64,000 nt of DNA from Sepiola atlantica (GCA_963556195.1 OY744531.1:49387700-49451699); one strand, 5' to 3'; shown: positions 13,861 to 24,197, numbered from the stretch's first letter. The notes: generated from the sequence alone by a model not told the origin. Made by a program: numbers and translations.

Positions 13861-16800
13861 TACATACATATATAGGCAAAACTAAAATAGAAGAGAAGGT
13901 TAAACGAAGTGTATATGGAACAAAATAGAATTAAAACAAAGCCATGTGTTGATAGATTTATATTTCGCGTAAGTATTAATTAAGACTTCTTCGGGAGAAA
14001 ATGTATGTTAACTACTCTATTATACTAATACCATATTTTACTGTTAAATTTAGCATAATCGAAGCTTCACTGGAACCCTAAAGTTTTCCAAACACTTTAT
14101 CCTTAATTCCCGAAAAGTCGTCTGTATCTACCACAACAAAAAAATGATGTTCTTCCTACCCACACCCCTAGACTGACCACCCTACCTCCAAACACACACA
14201 ATGAACATATATACAATTCTATAACTAAATCCTTTCCAACAAAAATATTTGCACTACTTTTACTACACAAGCGGTCATCTATACCATAGCATGTAGCGAA
14301 TGCGCAATAACCACATTTATAAAACTCAGTATTTTTTTTATAAAAGGATCTATAAGCATAATAGGACAGTTATACTGGTAGATGTCAAAAACGCACTTGT
14401 TTCGCATGTGCTTGATTTTAAGCATAGCTACGACTGCTCTAATGGTCGTGATAATTGTATTCGCACATAACATTCAACAAAAACTCTTTATGTTTCAAAT
14501 TCATCCCGCTCTTACCAAAAACATAGTAATGGAAAGTTATATACTCATAGACAATGGTTAAGTACCATTTAGTTATGAGCATTTCAACATACTTTGCCAC
14601 GTACACACACTTTTAACCCCAATCCTTTTCCGCCTTGAATATCAACACTCACTTTACTCGCCTCCTTTTTAGCTTATGTTGGCCAACTTCCGCCGACAGC
14701 CTTCCTTATCAGTGTGTCCTTGAACAATTCTAAGTACATTTACCGAGAAATTAACCGATATTTCAACTAGTTGACCTACTCGACATTGAATACATAACAC
14801 TTTTTAAGTGACCCTTGTCTGTCAAAACTGGGTACTGTTTTTGCATGAAAAACTTTTCCACTGTTCTTAATATTTATGGATTCCACCATTCTAGACTGAA
14901 TTTGGAATTTCGGCAATTTATTACTAAAAAACTGATTCGATTCTCGTCTGTCTGACAAAAACATAAACAAATAAATACCGCGAATCTCACGTAAGTCTAA
15001 AGGATTTTCAACTGAATGCGTGTTTTATAAATTTAAAGAATTTTGCATAATATAACATGAAAGAAATGACATGAATATTTGGTACTACTCCAGATGAAGC
15101 GCCTAATTTCCGTGACTGCTCGGCGGCAACGCCCGAGAGCTGCCGAGAGGAAATCGAGGCTGAAGCAGAGCTGACCGATCAGGTTGCTGCCAATCATCTG
15201 CGCTCAGCACAACAAAACAAGCGGTAGGAAGACCTTTCGAACCGGTCGCAAACGTATCCGTAAACCCTGATCCTCGGCGAAAAAATATATGAAATTCCTT
15301 CCCCCCCCCCCAAAAAAAAAAAAAATATATATATATACAAAAAAACTTTCCTAAATATCCTAAGAAAAATAACATACTTCTGTTTTATGTAAAAAAAAAA
15401 AGACACAAAAATTGCCTAAATACCGTAAAAGAAATAGCATTTACTTCTTTGATTTATGTAAAAAAAAAAGACAAAAAAAACATTAAAATGGTTCATTTAG
15501 CCCACAAATTTTTTTTAAAAAGTTTATTCAATAGTTCTTCAGCTATGGTTTGTTCTTTTTTTGTTGTTGCATTTCTTTCAAATATATGTATTTTTTTATT
15601 TTGTATTCTTCGTCTTATGCTGTCGTCTGCCACTCTTCCATTTTTACGACTTTCAGTTTTGCTTCAGCCTCGTTTTCGTCTCGGCAACTCTCGGGCGCTT
15701 CCGCGACCTGCCCGATTGTTGCCGCCGAGCAGTCACGGAAATTAGGCGCTTCATCTGGAGTAGTACCGAATATTTTTATAACTAAGTGACCTTATTTAGA
15801 TATTCCGCAAAAATTAGAAATAAAGGGTACTATTTGTGCTTAAAAACATCATTTCTAATGTTTTTACCAATACACATTACGTAAATATATTCGCCGTAGT
15901 TACTTACACTCTCATGCAAATACTAAATAGCGTATTTTTTCGCCAAATTTCACAAATATTTTTTCGTACTGGTTATAAAGCCGTAGAAACTCGGTAAATG
16001 TGAAAATTAACATACCAATATACTGTACCAACATCGGAGCGAGTATGAATTAATATAGCAAATTTTATTCCATGGTCTTTTTTCATCATTGACAAGCTCA
16101 AACCGGTTGGACTACTTTTTAACCGGTAAATCTTAAGTAAAACAATTACTTACGTCAAACCTATGAATGCATACATACCATCTTCGGCAACCTGAAAATA
16201 AATTTAAATAAAACGAATCAATTGAAAAGAAATTAATGAATGTAAAATAAAAAAACGGAACGCCTTATTGAGGTCTGTAATATATTAGGACGAAAGCTTA
16301 AATAAAAAATTAAGAGAAAGCACGTGGTGTTCAACTAATAGCCAGTTTTACACGTCTAAACGCCAATATAGTGGAAGAAAGCTCTTTCTATCGCTCACGT
16401 GATGTCCAAGAATGCAATGCCCTCCGTTCAGTCTAGAGAGACTATGGACACCCATGTAAGGGGCTGGCTGCGCGTGTAATTGTGAAGCAATGGTTGCGCA
16501 ATTGCTAACAACACTTCTCCTGAGTCAGCACTGCTTGATTCCAATGGCAAGCAATTCAAGACGACTGAAAACAATGCCAAGATAAGCAGAGAGCACATAC
16601 AGCATCTGGTATTCCCAAATGGTCACGCATTTAGTACGGGCCAGGCTCGACGTCGCTTAACTTCGGTGATCTAACGGAAACCGGTGTGTCAACGTGATTG
16701 TGCCGTATATAGTCCAAGAATAGGTCTATAATAAAGGGAAATAACTTATCTAACTACATATGGCTGACTAGTGCAAGGGAGACAACATATAACATCACAA

Positions 16801-19800
16801 CGTCAATCTCAAATTATATATGTTTACTGTCCAGGTCTCGCGATACTTGGAGTAAAAAATTGTGTTTCTCGATATAACAATCCTAACTAACTACAGTAAA
16901 TAGGATTTTAATTTTATGCTATGCAGACTGGTTAGTTATAATGTATTTAAAGTTTTAGTGAAAACAAATAAGTAGATGTTTTTCTTTATTAATATTTTCA
17001 AATTACTTGTTTCGGAAAAAACTTCGTACATGACTATAATTTTGATTGATCGCATGAAGCAAGATCAAAATGAATAGGAATATAATTTTTAATTTGCAAT
17101 AGAGAATATCTCGATCAGACTAAAGCATGGGTAAAATGGGAGAATGTTATATTCTCATTCTACACAAAATAGGTGCAGTGTAACTGGGAAATGAAATGAA
17201 AGAGCATTTCCCAAGCACTTAGATTATAGCACACGTACGTCGGCATCTAAAGACGACACAAAGAAGTGGGTTAAATGCATGTGCGTTTATTCAAAGGTTG
17301 CCTTAACAAACGACAGCACGATATAAATTTAAAAAACAAACAATTAATACATGTCCCAAAACGATTGAACGCATATAACTGTTACTCAAGTAAGGAAGCA
17401 GTGTGGAACACACGAAGGTTTTACTTACAGTCAACGCATTGCGGTTTCTTGGAAGGACCGGGTCTGAGACAAAAAAAAAGTCGGCTTCATTTTGGGAAGA
17501 GCCAGAAAATAAAGAGAAGGAAAATCAGTGAGATCTCTCGAATCTTGCGAGAACTAGGACAAGGTCACGTGTCCTCCGAGATCTCGAGACTTTACTCTTT
17601 TTATCTAATGGAGCACAACTCTGAATATAAAAAGTGAAGGGAGGTAACTCTGTCGTCCGGACAGCATGATTAAATCTTTAAAATAGTTTACCCAACCAGA
17701 TTTGATGCGCTAATTTGTGTATGCTTTTTTTTAATTTTAACTAAATAATTTTTAATTTAAAAAACAACAATTTTAATAAATTATAATTAAAAACAGGAAT
17801 GCATATTTTTATTTTCTAGCATTCTGTTGAATATTTTGGTTTGCTTTTTGAGATAACAATCCTCGGTAATTATTTTGTACAATTGCGAAATAATTTATGA
17901 GTAGGTATGGTTTTATCACCTTCACTCCTTCCTCAGTTACCACGTGGTCTGAACTGTGACCACATTTAATATGGAATTGGCGTTATTAAGTAGGTCAGCG
18001 AAACTCATAAAATAAAAATAGTGTATGAGTTTAAAGGTTGTATCGCATCTACATTAAAGGCATTCGGGTTTCATCTTTTACAACAGGCGTGAATGTTAAA
18101 AGGCAATATCAGAAAAAATGACGAAGTCGATGCATACAAAAATTAAAGAAATCTTATTAACGACAAATAACGAATTTGGAGAAATAATCGAATATACAAT
18201 ATAAAATAATCGAATATAATATATAATATAATATATAATAAAATAATCGAATATAATATATAATATAATATATAATAAAATAATCGAATATACAGTCACT
18301 GGTAAGAAACTATATCATGCGGACCCTGAAAAGAAGAAGCGTCTTGGCTTGAGAAGCGGCCCTCATCTGTAATTGTACAGTCTGAGTCCGTTGCTGCTAG
18401 CGGCGAATAGTGAAAGATTTCAAAGACTGTGAAATTTTTCATGGCGCCAATATTCCAACGTATTTTTTTAAAGTTGTGAAAGTGTATATTTTTGCGCTTT
18501 CGATTGGCTGAAATAAAGTTTCTGTGTTACGATTCTTATCCAATCAAGAGTTGATGATTTTTACATTCTGCAGTTTACGGACCGTGCTGAAACCGACGTT
18601 CGTCGGAATATTCTGGCAGGTTACGTAAACCGCCGGAAGATACTGAAACGCTTAGCCAATCAGATCGCAGCAGCCGAAAACTGGCAATCGCGAATTAAAT
18701 ATTGCGTAAAATTCAACAAGTTAAGAAAATTGGTTAAAGTCATTATAAATTTAATCGAGTTAGGACAGCCGCTTCAGTCTTCTGAAGGAATTATTAACTT
18801 TTGTGAAAAAAGAAAAGTTACAGGTCAAAAGAAAAGTTGCAGAATACACACATATATGCAAGTTAAAAAGAAGAAATCTTCTATATTTTGGAAAGTTTAA
18901 ACAAAATTTTCGAACTCTAAAAAATAAAACAATGCTAGAAACTGGTTTTCTTTTTTAACTAGATCCAGTATCATGCCTTCTATGCTTCTTCTTGTACGTC
19001 TGTCATAAGGTATTTTACTTCTGCGTTCGTACAACAGAAACGATTTCGCGGTATATTGATTAGCTTTCACTCAACATATCCTCGAACTCCCACAGCCAAA
19101 TGATAGCATTCAACATTCTATCCTTTTTCTTGCATTCGGTCAGTGGGCCTTTACTAAATAAAAAAAAATATGACTAAGGATTTAAATTATTGCTGCTATA
19201 TCGGACTTTTGTTAACTTTATGATGAAGTGTTATGATGAAGTGTTAAGTGATGAAACTAAACAAGTCACTTTTGCCGGCAGATACGTAAAACAATTTATT
19301 ATATAAAGGAAAGTTGTCTGCCAATGTGTGTGTCTAACTTAAAGTAAAATAACTACACAAGACGCATCCACAAAGCTGATATATTCTTTTGCAGCATTGC
19401 CTTGAACAGAATGTAGGCAGATTTTTATTTTATATTCATTCCTTTGGGAGTCAACGGGAACAGAATGAGTCATGAGGGGGTCAATATTTAGAACATTTTT
19501 AAAACGTTATTATGTTGTAATTCGTCAACGATTTTTTTTTCAGTTGCCAAAGAATGCGAGAGAACGAGTTTTAGAGAGAGAGAGTGAGAGAGGCGGATGA
19601 AAGGAGAGGGGGAGAAGAGAGGGGTGAGAGGGCAGATAGAAGGATGAGAAAAGGGATAGAAAGATGGATAGATAAGTATATAGAGAGAGTAGGGTTTTTT
19701 TTAATATGTTAGATACTGTTTTTAACTCTTTTATTTTTATTGTGCATATCCCCGGGCAACGCTGGGTTACCATGCTACTAAAACATGAGTAACCTGAAAC

Positions 19801-22335
19801 AGTATTTAGATGTAGGTGTGTAAAGTAAGGTTTAAATCGTAAGATTAAACTTAAGCTGATCAGGAAAAAAATCCATTCAGAAGTTTCAAATTTTAGAATT
19901 ACGACTGCGGGGCAGGATATGACGTCTTGGGCGTAATTGCGTAGCAGAATAGCTAGAGTCCCTACCTCTGGGAATTTAATGTTGAAGCGATTAAACGTGG
20001 GTTGCGAGTTCTACTCAACCCTACGGTGTTTGGAATCAGAAGGTGCAGTTCAACTTGATGTACTTGCTGCAAATTATCATAAGAAGTAAATCAAATCGCA
20101 TGGCAATTAATGGAGCTGTTCTTTTAAACTATTCCCATTATTACACCTATATGGAAGTGAAACTTGGCATCTCAAGATCATCCAAGAGAGGAAGTTAGAC
20201 GCGTTTGATTCTAAATACCTTAGAAGGATTCTAGATATAGAATGGGGCGATCGAATTAGCAACCAGGAAGTCAGAGACCGCATTAACCAACAGCTTGTTT
20301 CGGCAATAGTCTGCAAACGACATCTAGGCCGGCTCGGACATGCCCTAAAGAGTGGCTCCAGAGAGAATTGCGACAGTGGACCCTCAATGGAAGAAGAAGA
20401 AGAAGAAGAAGAAGAAGAAGAAGAAGAAGAAGAAGAAGAAGAAGAAGAAGAAGAAGAATGAACTGGAAGCAAACAATCGAGAGAGATTTGTAACCAACGA
20501 GCAGAACGCTGTGGATATGGTTGCAGACCCAACGCAATTGAACACTTAAGTCTAACTTTAAGTCATCATTACAGCGACCAGGAAAAAAAAGAGAAAGACA
20601 GAAACAGAGACGTCACTATCTACTGACAAATAAATTAGGACGTGTCAACAAAACAAGACTTCAGTTGTCTACAGTAAGATGATTGTCGGATATATTTTGT
20701 TACAGTCTGCAATCAAAGAATTGGTCCAGTACAGTGCTATAAAACAACCAAATTTTCAATCAATAATTTATTCGCGTGATTCAGTAGTAAAAACATGTGC
20801 TATTATCGTTCACCAAAAAGGAAATGCCATAGAAATTCGAATTTCGTTCGTTTTTATGACAAAAAAGAATAAATGTGGTGACAATTTTCACATGAATTCA
20901 TAATTCTTGCTTTTAATACTAATTAAAAATTATGTACATTAAGAATGTTTCAATATATGATTCCTTAACATAATTACATAAAAAGGCCATGCAATTTGTT
21001 ACCGACTCATTTGGCATAATTGTTAGTGTTCGTTAATGGGCGAGTGGAGTCTTATCCTCGGTCGAGTCATACAAAAAACTAAAAAAATTATGCTTGATGT
21101 CTCCTTGTTAAACACTGTGTATGATAAGGTGATGATTAAAGATAAAGTGGCGCCCTCCCCTACATTTCGATGTAGCCAACAAAAAGTAATTTTTGAGATG
21201 AAGATTGATAATTTGTATCATTTGGATTATTCGAACTACTATTCTCATCTTGGATATTATTCTCACAAGGACACATAAAATGGTAAATATTAATCAGTTC
21301 TAAATGATAGTATTCTGAAGGTTGACGGTTCGATCTCCAGTCTAGGCGATATCAAGAATTACTTAAGACTTCTACATCCTCATGACTGATGGAACGAGGG
21401 CAATTAACAATAATAGGTTCGGTTCGAAATTCCGTACAAATTTCCGAGTTCGACATGAAGATTCCCGAGTTCCAAAACATGCATCTGAAGAAGGTTTGGA
21501 ATTACATTGGTCGAAATGTTGTGAAAATAACATCCAAGATGAAAACAGTAATCCAAATAATACAACGTTTTCAGGTCGCCCTCGACTACTGTCGATCCAT
21601 TTTAAATAAGGTATATTGCAAACAAAAATTAGACGATGTACTTAACTGGTATTAGATAAGAGGTTGGCTACACACAGTAAATAGACCGATAACTTAACAA
21701 GCACAACCTCCTCCTAAAGTCCAACCTTTCCTCGCCGTGGTAGAGGCGGTGGCAACGTGGTAGTCAGAGCTATGCTGTCTGGAAATCCAGTTTCTGGCAG
21801 AGCCACCCATGGTGAGCAGGGTTTGAACCAAACGGTATTAGGGCCACAACTCAGCTAACGTAACTCTGGTGAAAATCCAGGAGGAGTTTGCATCAGTATC
21901 CGTCGTACTCTGGTCATTTTTACCTCTGCGTGTGACAAGCAAGGATGTGTCAGGCGCGGAACCGCAAATCTATGAGTGAGGATAAAATGCTCCTTTGTAG
22001 TGTTCTGGTCCAAACCTTCCCCGACTTCGTATGAAACCGCTGAACTTTACTGCTATCGGTGTCGGGGGTGAACCTACATTTTTACATGTCTACCGAATAG
22101 CTGCGACCAACGACGTGGACTTCATACAGACCAGACAATCATGAGTACGATTTTTCTTTCGTGAGTTCTATGTAGAAGTCCGATTCACTAAACAAACAAA
22201 CAAACAAACCGACACCGACGCCCATCCATATACACACATAGACACACACACGCACGTGCGTGCACACACACTTACCTGTGGCTGCCCGAAACTCGGTGTG
22301 AGCAAAGAAACCAAGACCAAGAGGATACAAATCAT
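9285..22335 (-). CDS. Astacin-family zinc metalloprotease gene, 5' part (signal peptide and propeptide)
   Basis: Four small exons joined by canonical GT-AG sites give one open frame of about 50 codons. Order on the minus strand: exon 1 at 22335-22276 (signal peptide, ends phase 0), exon 2 at 16191-16179 (13 nt), exon 3 at 11958-11926 (33 nt), exon 4 at 9328-9285 (44 nt, ends phase 0). The frame runs from a hydrophobic leader into an acidic stretch and then NPGLFEGDIELTG. FXGD-I is the propeptide 'aspartate switch' of astacins, whose Asp binds the catalytic zinc and keeps the zymogen latent. Astacins are secreted or membrane-bound endopeptidases. The mature domain (HEXXHXXGXXH and Met-turn) was not found and may lie beyond the left edge. 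Introns are about 6.1, 4.2 and 2.6 kb and hold SINEs, MITEs and microsatellites. The exon structure is read from sequence; the family call rests on the propeptide motif; expression is unknown. Confidence 0.8.
9454..9611. repeat. (CT)n-(AT)n-(GT)n-(AT)n compound microsatellite
   Basis: CT 9454-9503, AT to about 9540, GT 9541-9565, then AT to 9611. It lies in the intron upstream of astacin exon 4. Confidence 0.95.
9612..11280. other. Intronic, no gene; CT-rich then purine-rich
   Basis: CT-rich tracts at 9868-9960 and a plus-strand purine-rich run at about 10320-10860. Nothing coding recognised. Confidence 0.55.
11285..11790 (+). repeat. Dispersed ~480-bp repeat, copy 1
   Basis: Aligns along its length with 21725-22200: shared words include GTGAAAATCCAGGA, GTGTCAGGCGCGG and CTGGTCCAAACC. 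It ends in a simple tail (AAC then AGC triplets), as a retroposed SINE or LINE end would. No reverse-transcriptase text or Pol III box was recognised. Confidence 0.7.
11926..11958 (-). CDS. Exon 3: 33-nt propeptide exon
   Basis: The acceptor TTTACTTTCCAG is followed by 33 nt and donor GTAAGT. In phase 1 it reads (E)FDERFPEENP(G), an acidic propeptide segment with no stop. The other two phases give a stop or an unrelated basic peptide. It lies in otherwise non-coding AT-rich DNA about 170 nt right of a dispersed ~480-bp repeat. Confidence 0.72.
12187..12345 (+). mobile_element. tRNA-derived SINE
   Basis: A tRNA-like head has an A-box region (TTGATTTGAGCGTTCGG) and a B box GGTTCGAATCA about 40 nt later. 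A non-tRNA part and AT-rich tail follow. Cephalopods carry several tRNA-derived SINE families; the family here was not identified. Confidence 0.7.
12517..12625 (+). mobile_element. tRNA-derived SINE, internally deleted
   Basis: Same head as the copy at 12187 (GGCCTCATTGGTTAGAGCG). It jumps directly to the GAACAGTTAT...CACTGAT body, so the B box is lost. Such a copy could not be transcribed by Pol III on its own. Confidence 0.65.
12630..13775. other. AT-rich intron, no gene
   Basis: Contains a minus ORF at 13377-13577 with reasonably even composition but no recognised motif and no splice context. Left unassigned. Confidence 0.45.
13780..13857. repeat. (AT)n microsatellite
   Basis: About 78 bp of uninterrupted AT. 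Confidence 0.97.
13860..15080. other. Intronic, nothing recognised
   Basis: AT-rich, short ORFs only. Confidence 0.5.
15081..15767. mobile_element. 687-bp palindromic DNA transposon (MITE) with ~100-bp TIRs
   Basis: The left arm 15081-15172 begins GGTACTACTCCAGATGAAGC. The right arm 15652-15767 is its reverse complement, ending GGAGTAGTACC. The first ~53 bp pair perfectly; the left arm then lacks about 20 bp present on the right, and pairing resumes through CCCGAGAG.TGCCGAG. The GC-rich arms contrast with an AT-rich core. The core has two copies of a TTTATGT-AAAAAAAA-GACA block (about 15380-15420 and 15450-15480). No transposase is present. Superfamily not assigned. Confidence 0.88.
15790..16390. 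other. Intronic AT-rich DNA holding the 13-nt microexon
   Basis: Apart from astacin exon 2 at 16179-16191, nothing else was recognised. Confidence 0.5.
16179..16191 (-). CDS. Exon 2: 13-nt microexon
   Basis: The acceptor ATTTTCAG precedes GTTGCCGAAGATG, followed by donor GTATGT. It adds Val-Ala-Glu-Asp plus one base and shifts the phase to 1, exactly what exon 3 needs. A second donor (GTAAGT) 25 nt downstream would make a 38-nt exon, but then exon 3 reads into an immediate TGA. The short form is therefore preferred on frame grounds. Confidence 0.68.
16395..16705 (-). mobile_element. 5S-rRNA-derived SINE (SINE3 type)
   Basis: On the minus strand 16705-16596 follows 5S rRNA along almost its whole length. 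It reads ACGGCACAATCACG, then GATCACCGAAGTTAAGC (A box / intermediate element), GAGCCTGG, GTACTAAATG, and TTTGGGAATACCAGATGCTGT (C box and 3' end). The 5S part is followed by about 200 bp of unrelated body. A functional 5S gene would be much closer to consensus, so a SINE head or 5S pseudogene is favoured. Confidence 0.72.
16710..18180. other. Intronic, no gene assigned
   Basis: Contains a 120-codon plus ORF at 17275-17637 without recognised motifs; treated as chance. Confidence 0.45.
18183..18295. repeat. 37-bp AT-rich tandem repeat, about 3 copies
   Basis: AATAATCGAATAT marks unit starts at 18205, 18242 and 18279 (37-bp spacing), with a shorter partial unit starting at 18183. Confidence 0.88.
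18450..18790 (+). promoter_or_regulatory. CCAAT-rich promoter-like block without a recognisable gene
   Basis: ATTGGCT at about 18503, CCAATCA at about 18540 and CCAATCAGATCG at about 18657 are followed by TATAAATTT near 18745 and a GC-richer CAGCCGCTTCAG start-like region. This spacing resembles Pol II promoters such as those of histone genes. No ORF follows within 500 bp on the plus strand, so it may be an orphan promoter, a transposon 5' region, or chance. Confidence 0.3.
18800..20115. other. Intronic, no gene
   Basis: Purine-rich GAGA tract at 19555-19690. CCCCGGGCAACGCTGGG at about 19750 resembles a Helitron-type terminal hairpin but lacks a clean CTRR end. Confidence 0.4.
20125..20560 (+). 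pseudogene. RTE/BovB-like LINE, C-terminal ORF fragment
   Basis: The plus strand reads LYGSETWHLK, ERKLDAFDSKYLRRIL, WGDRISNQEVRDRINQQ and HLGRLGHALK. This is the conserved stretch after the RT domain of many non-LTR retrotransposons (GSETWxL...RLDAFxxxCLRRILxIxWxDxxxNxEV). After a (GAA)n insertion the text resumes as NWKQTIERDL. It is 5'-truncated with stops, and lies in the large astacin intron, antisense to that gene. Confidence 0.85.
20391..20458. repeat. (GAA)n microsatellite inside the LINE reading frame
   Basis: About 22 triplets, located where relatives carry a short basic GRRKR-type motif. The repeat keeps the LINE frame (poly-Arg/Lys) and coding similarity continues on both sides. 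Confidence 0.93.
20640..21720. other. Intronic, nothing assignable
   Basis: A lone B-box-like GGTTCGATCTC at about 21329 may mark a decayed tRNA SINE. Confidence 0.4.
21725..22200 (+). repeat. Dispersed ~480-bp repeat, copy 2
   Basis: Second copy of the element at 11285-11790, in the same orientation, with an (AAAC)n tail instead of AAC/AGC triplets. It ends only about 75 bp from the donor of astacin exon 1, so it sits at the start of the first intron. Confidence 0.7.
22276..22335 (-). CDS. Exon 1: start codon and signal peptide
   Basis: Twenty codons from ATG at 22335 in a good start context (GACAAAATGA). They encode a short hydrophobic leader (MICILLVLVSLL core) ending SFGQPQ, a plausible signal-peptidase region. 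The exon closes with CAG|GTAAGT, an ideal donor, in phase 0. An upstream in-frame ATG at 22416 would add 27 mostly polar residues before the leader; the internal ATG is preferred because it puts the hydrophobic core at the N terminus. Confidence 0.78.
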
Positions 22336-22439
22336 TTTGTCAATGTCCTCTTTGCTGGGCTCTCCTGGTTTTATGCAAAAACAAACCAGCTTGGGAAAAC
22401 GGCAGATAACGAACATGTGCGAACGGGTGATAACAGAAA

Positions 22440-23530
22440 AGAAAGTACACAGCTACACATTTTCTGTATCTTTTTTTGTACTTTATAAACAAAATAAAAT
22501 TCTACTTTGTCATGTTTTTATCTCGTAACAATATCGAATAATAAACAAGTATCCAAATAAATTTAAAACATGTTTAATTTTATAACCTTCAACATTTTCA
22601 ATGTTATACCAACCTTAAAAATTATAGATGAATAACTCAAGATATAAAAATATACAATACGTCCCCCGTGACCCGTTTGGTCTCAACCACTACCACTTTA
22701 ATTTCATTCGAAATGCATAAATTATGATATATCTGTTAAGAAATTCTTCTTGCATAACCAAAAATAATAAATCTCTCTATTTCTATATTATCCTTAAGGA
22801 TAATATAAAATTAAATAGACCTATTATTTTGCTATCTAATTTACGCACGTGTTTACGGTGTGTACGTACACAATATGTAAATTAGCTGGAAAGAGAGGAT
22901 CACTTGTTCTCTAAATGCTCACAGAGACATTGAGGAATATTAGAGAGTGTTTGAATCAACATAGGTGATAGGGGCGAGAGAAACACTTATATAGATAGCT
23001 AAATGAGCGAAGGGGGTACTTGCTCAGTTAATTATAAATTATGGCTGCTGAGAATAATTACAACATATTTTTTAAACATTACTCAATTCCAGAACTGAGG
23101 TATATTTTAGCGTGTATTCTGTGTCATTAAAGTATATAGAAAAATCATTAGAGAAACAAACGTTCATTAACTCACATTTGTTGCATTACCCGTTCTTTCG
23201 GGGTACCCGGTAGGATCCAACAAGAATGACAAAGAACAGAACGTATATGGAAAAACTTTGTTTTTTTCATTTCCCATCACCGAATGGTTTACGCCGGCTA
23301 CGCACACCCATATAAAAATCCTTTGACATACTTTTGTCTCATGAAAGTATTTTTCTTGCTGAGGTCACAGACTTGGTTTCCGCTAGAAACTCGTTCATAT
23401 ATACATCCGATTGGAAAGCAATTTGCTTGGCATTGTCTATCCGAGTGTGAACTAAAGCAATTGTTCCACAAGGACTTCCAATTGTCTGTTTGATGAAATA
23501 CAAGTCAGGTGATTACTTCAGTCGCATTTT
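22440..23530. other. Upstream flank of the astacin gene
   Basis: No TATA or clear start-site element was identified. AT-rich, with short ORFs only. Confidence 0.4.
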
Positions 23531-23533
23531 TAG

Positions 23534-23692
23534 TCAGCGGACACGAAAGCCTAACAGTAAGACGGGCTTGAGTACCATAGCCAATAAAGCTTCATCGGTG
23601 CCATAAACATCGGTAAACTCCCATTTTCCCTGTACTTCGATAATCCGATTACCAAACGCTCCGGCTCTTCGCCTTTCTGGAACCGCCGCATT
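23534..23692 (-). pseudogene. Possible ubiquitin C-terminal hydrolase-like fragment
   Basis: The minus strand reads GKWEFTDVYGTDEALLAMV then KPVLLL. Peptidase C12 (UCHL3-type) enzymes have W-F-DV-G-D--LL-MVPRPV-AVLLLFP near their N terminus. A stop and loss of the downstream catalytic Cys and His follow, so it would be a retropseudogene or isolated exon. The similarity is short and recalled rather than searched; it could be chance. Confidence 0.3.
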
Positions 23693-23839
23693 TCAAGTCT
23701 TGCTTGCACTGTGGAACCTTCTCCTTTTTAACAGTTATCAAGTCGATTTTTTTCTTTCTCGGCGTCCCAGCCACAATGGACTCGTCTACGATTCATTTTT
23801 GCCACTCTTCATTATTTTACATATTCATCTCAGCGAGAA

Positions 23840-24197
23840 AAAAAATTAAATAAAAACTAAAACAATTTTTTTATGTACTTCTTTACTAATGGAGAATGTC
23901 TTGTTTTTGTCCGTTAGTCTTTTTGTCTGTTGTTCCGATCGTCAATTAGTTATCAGATTTTCTAAAATTACTTCCGTAGTTTTTAGCTACCAAATATCTA
24001 TGAAAACATTTTGGAATTTCCAAATATTTATGAAACTCTCTTGTGATGTAATAATAGACTCTCACGCGCGCCTTATATCTCCTCTCTCTTTCCTTCGTCC
24101 CCTTCCCCTCCTCTCTTTCTCTCTTTATATATATTTTCTCATCTCTTTCTCTCCTATATTTCATAATTTCAAAAGGTTTCTAATTTGGAACTCTCTC

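Noticed and set aside
15890..15925. Additional 15-nt microexon before GTAAGT at about 15.9 kb
   Set aside because: The acceptor lacks a pyrimidine tract, and in the required phase it contains a TGA.
16154..16191. 38-nt version of astacin exon 2
   Set aside because: It has a better-looking donor but shifts exon 3 into an immediate TGA; the 13-nt form keeps the frame.
16596..16705. Functional 5S rRNA gene
   Set aside because: Too many changes in conserved 5S positions, no T-run terminator in place, and attached to a SINE-like body.
17275..17637. 120-codon plus ORF as a gene
   Set aside because: Low-complexity basic composition, no recognised motif, no supporting splice pattern.
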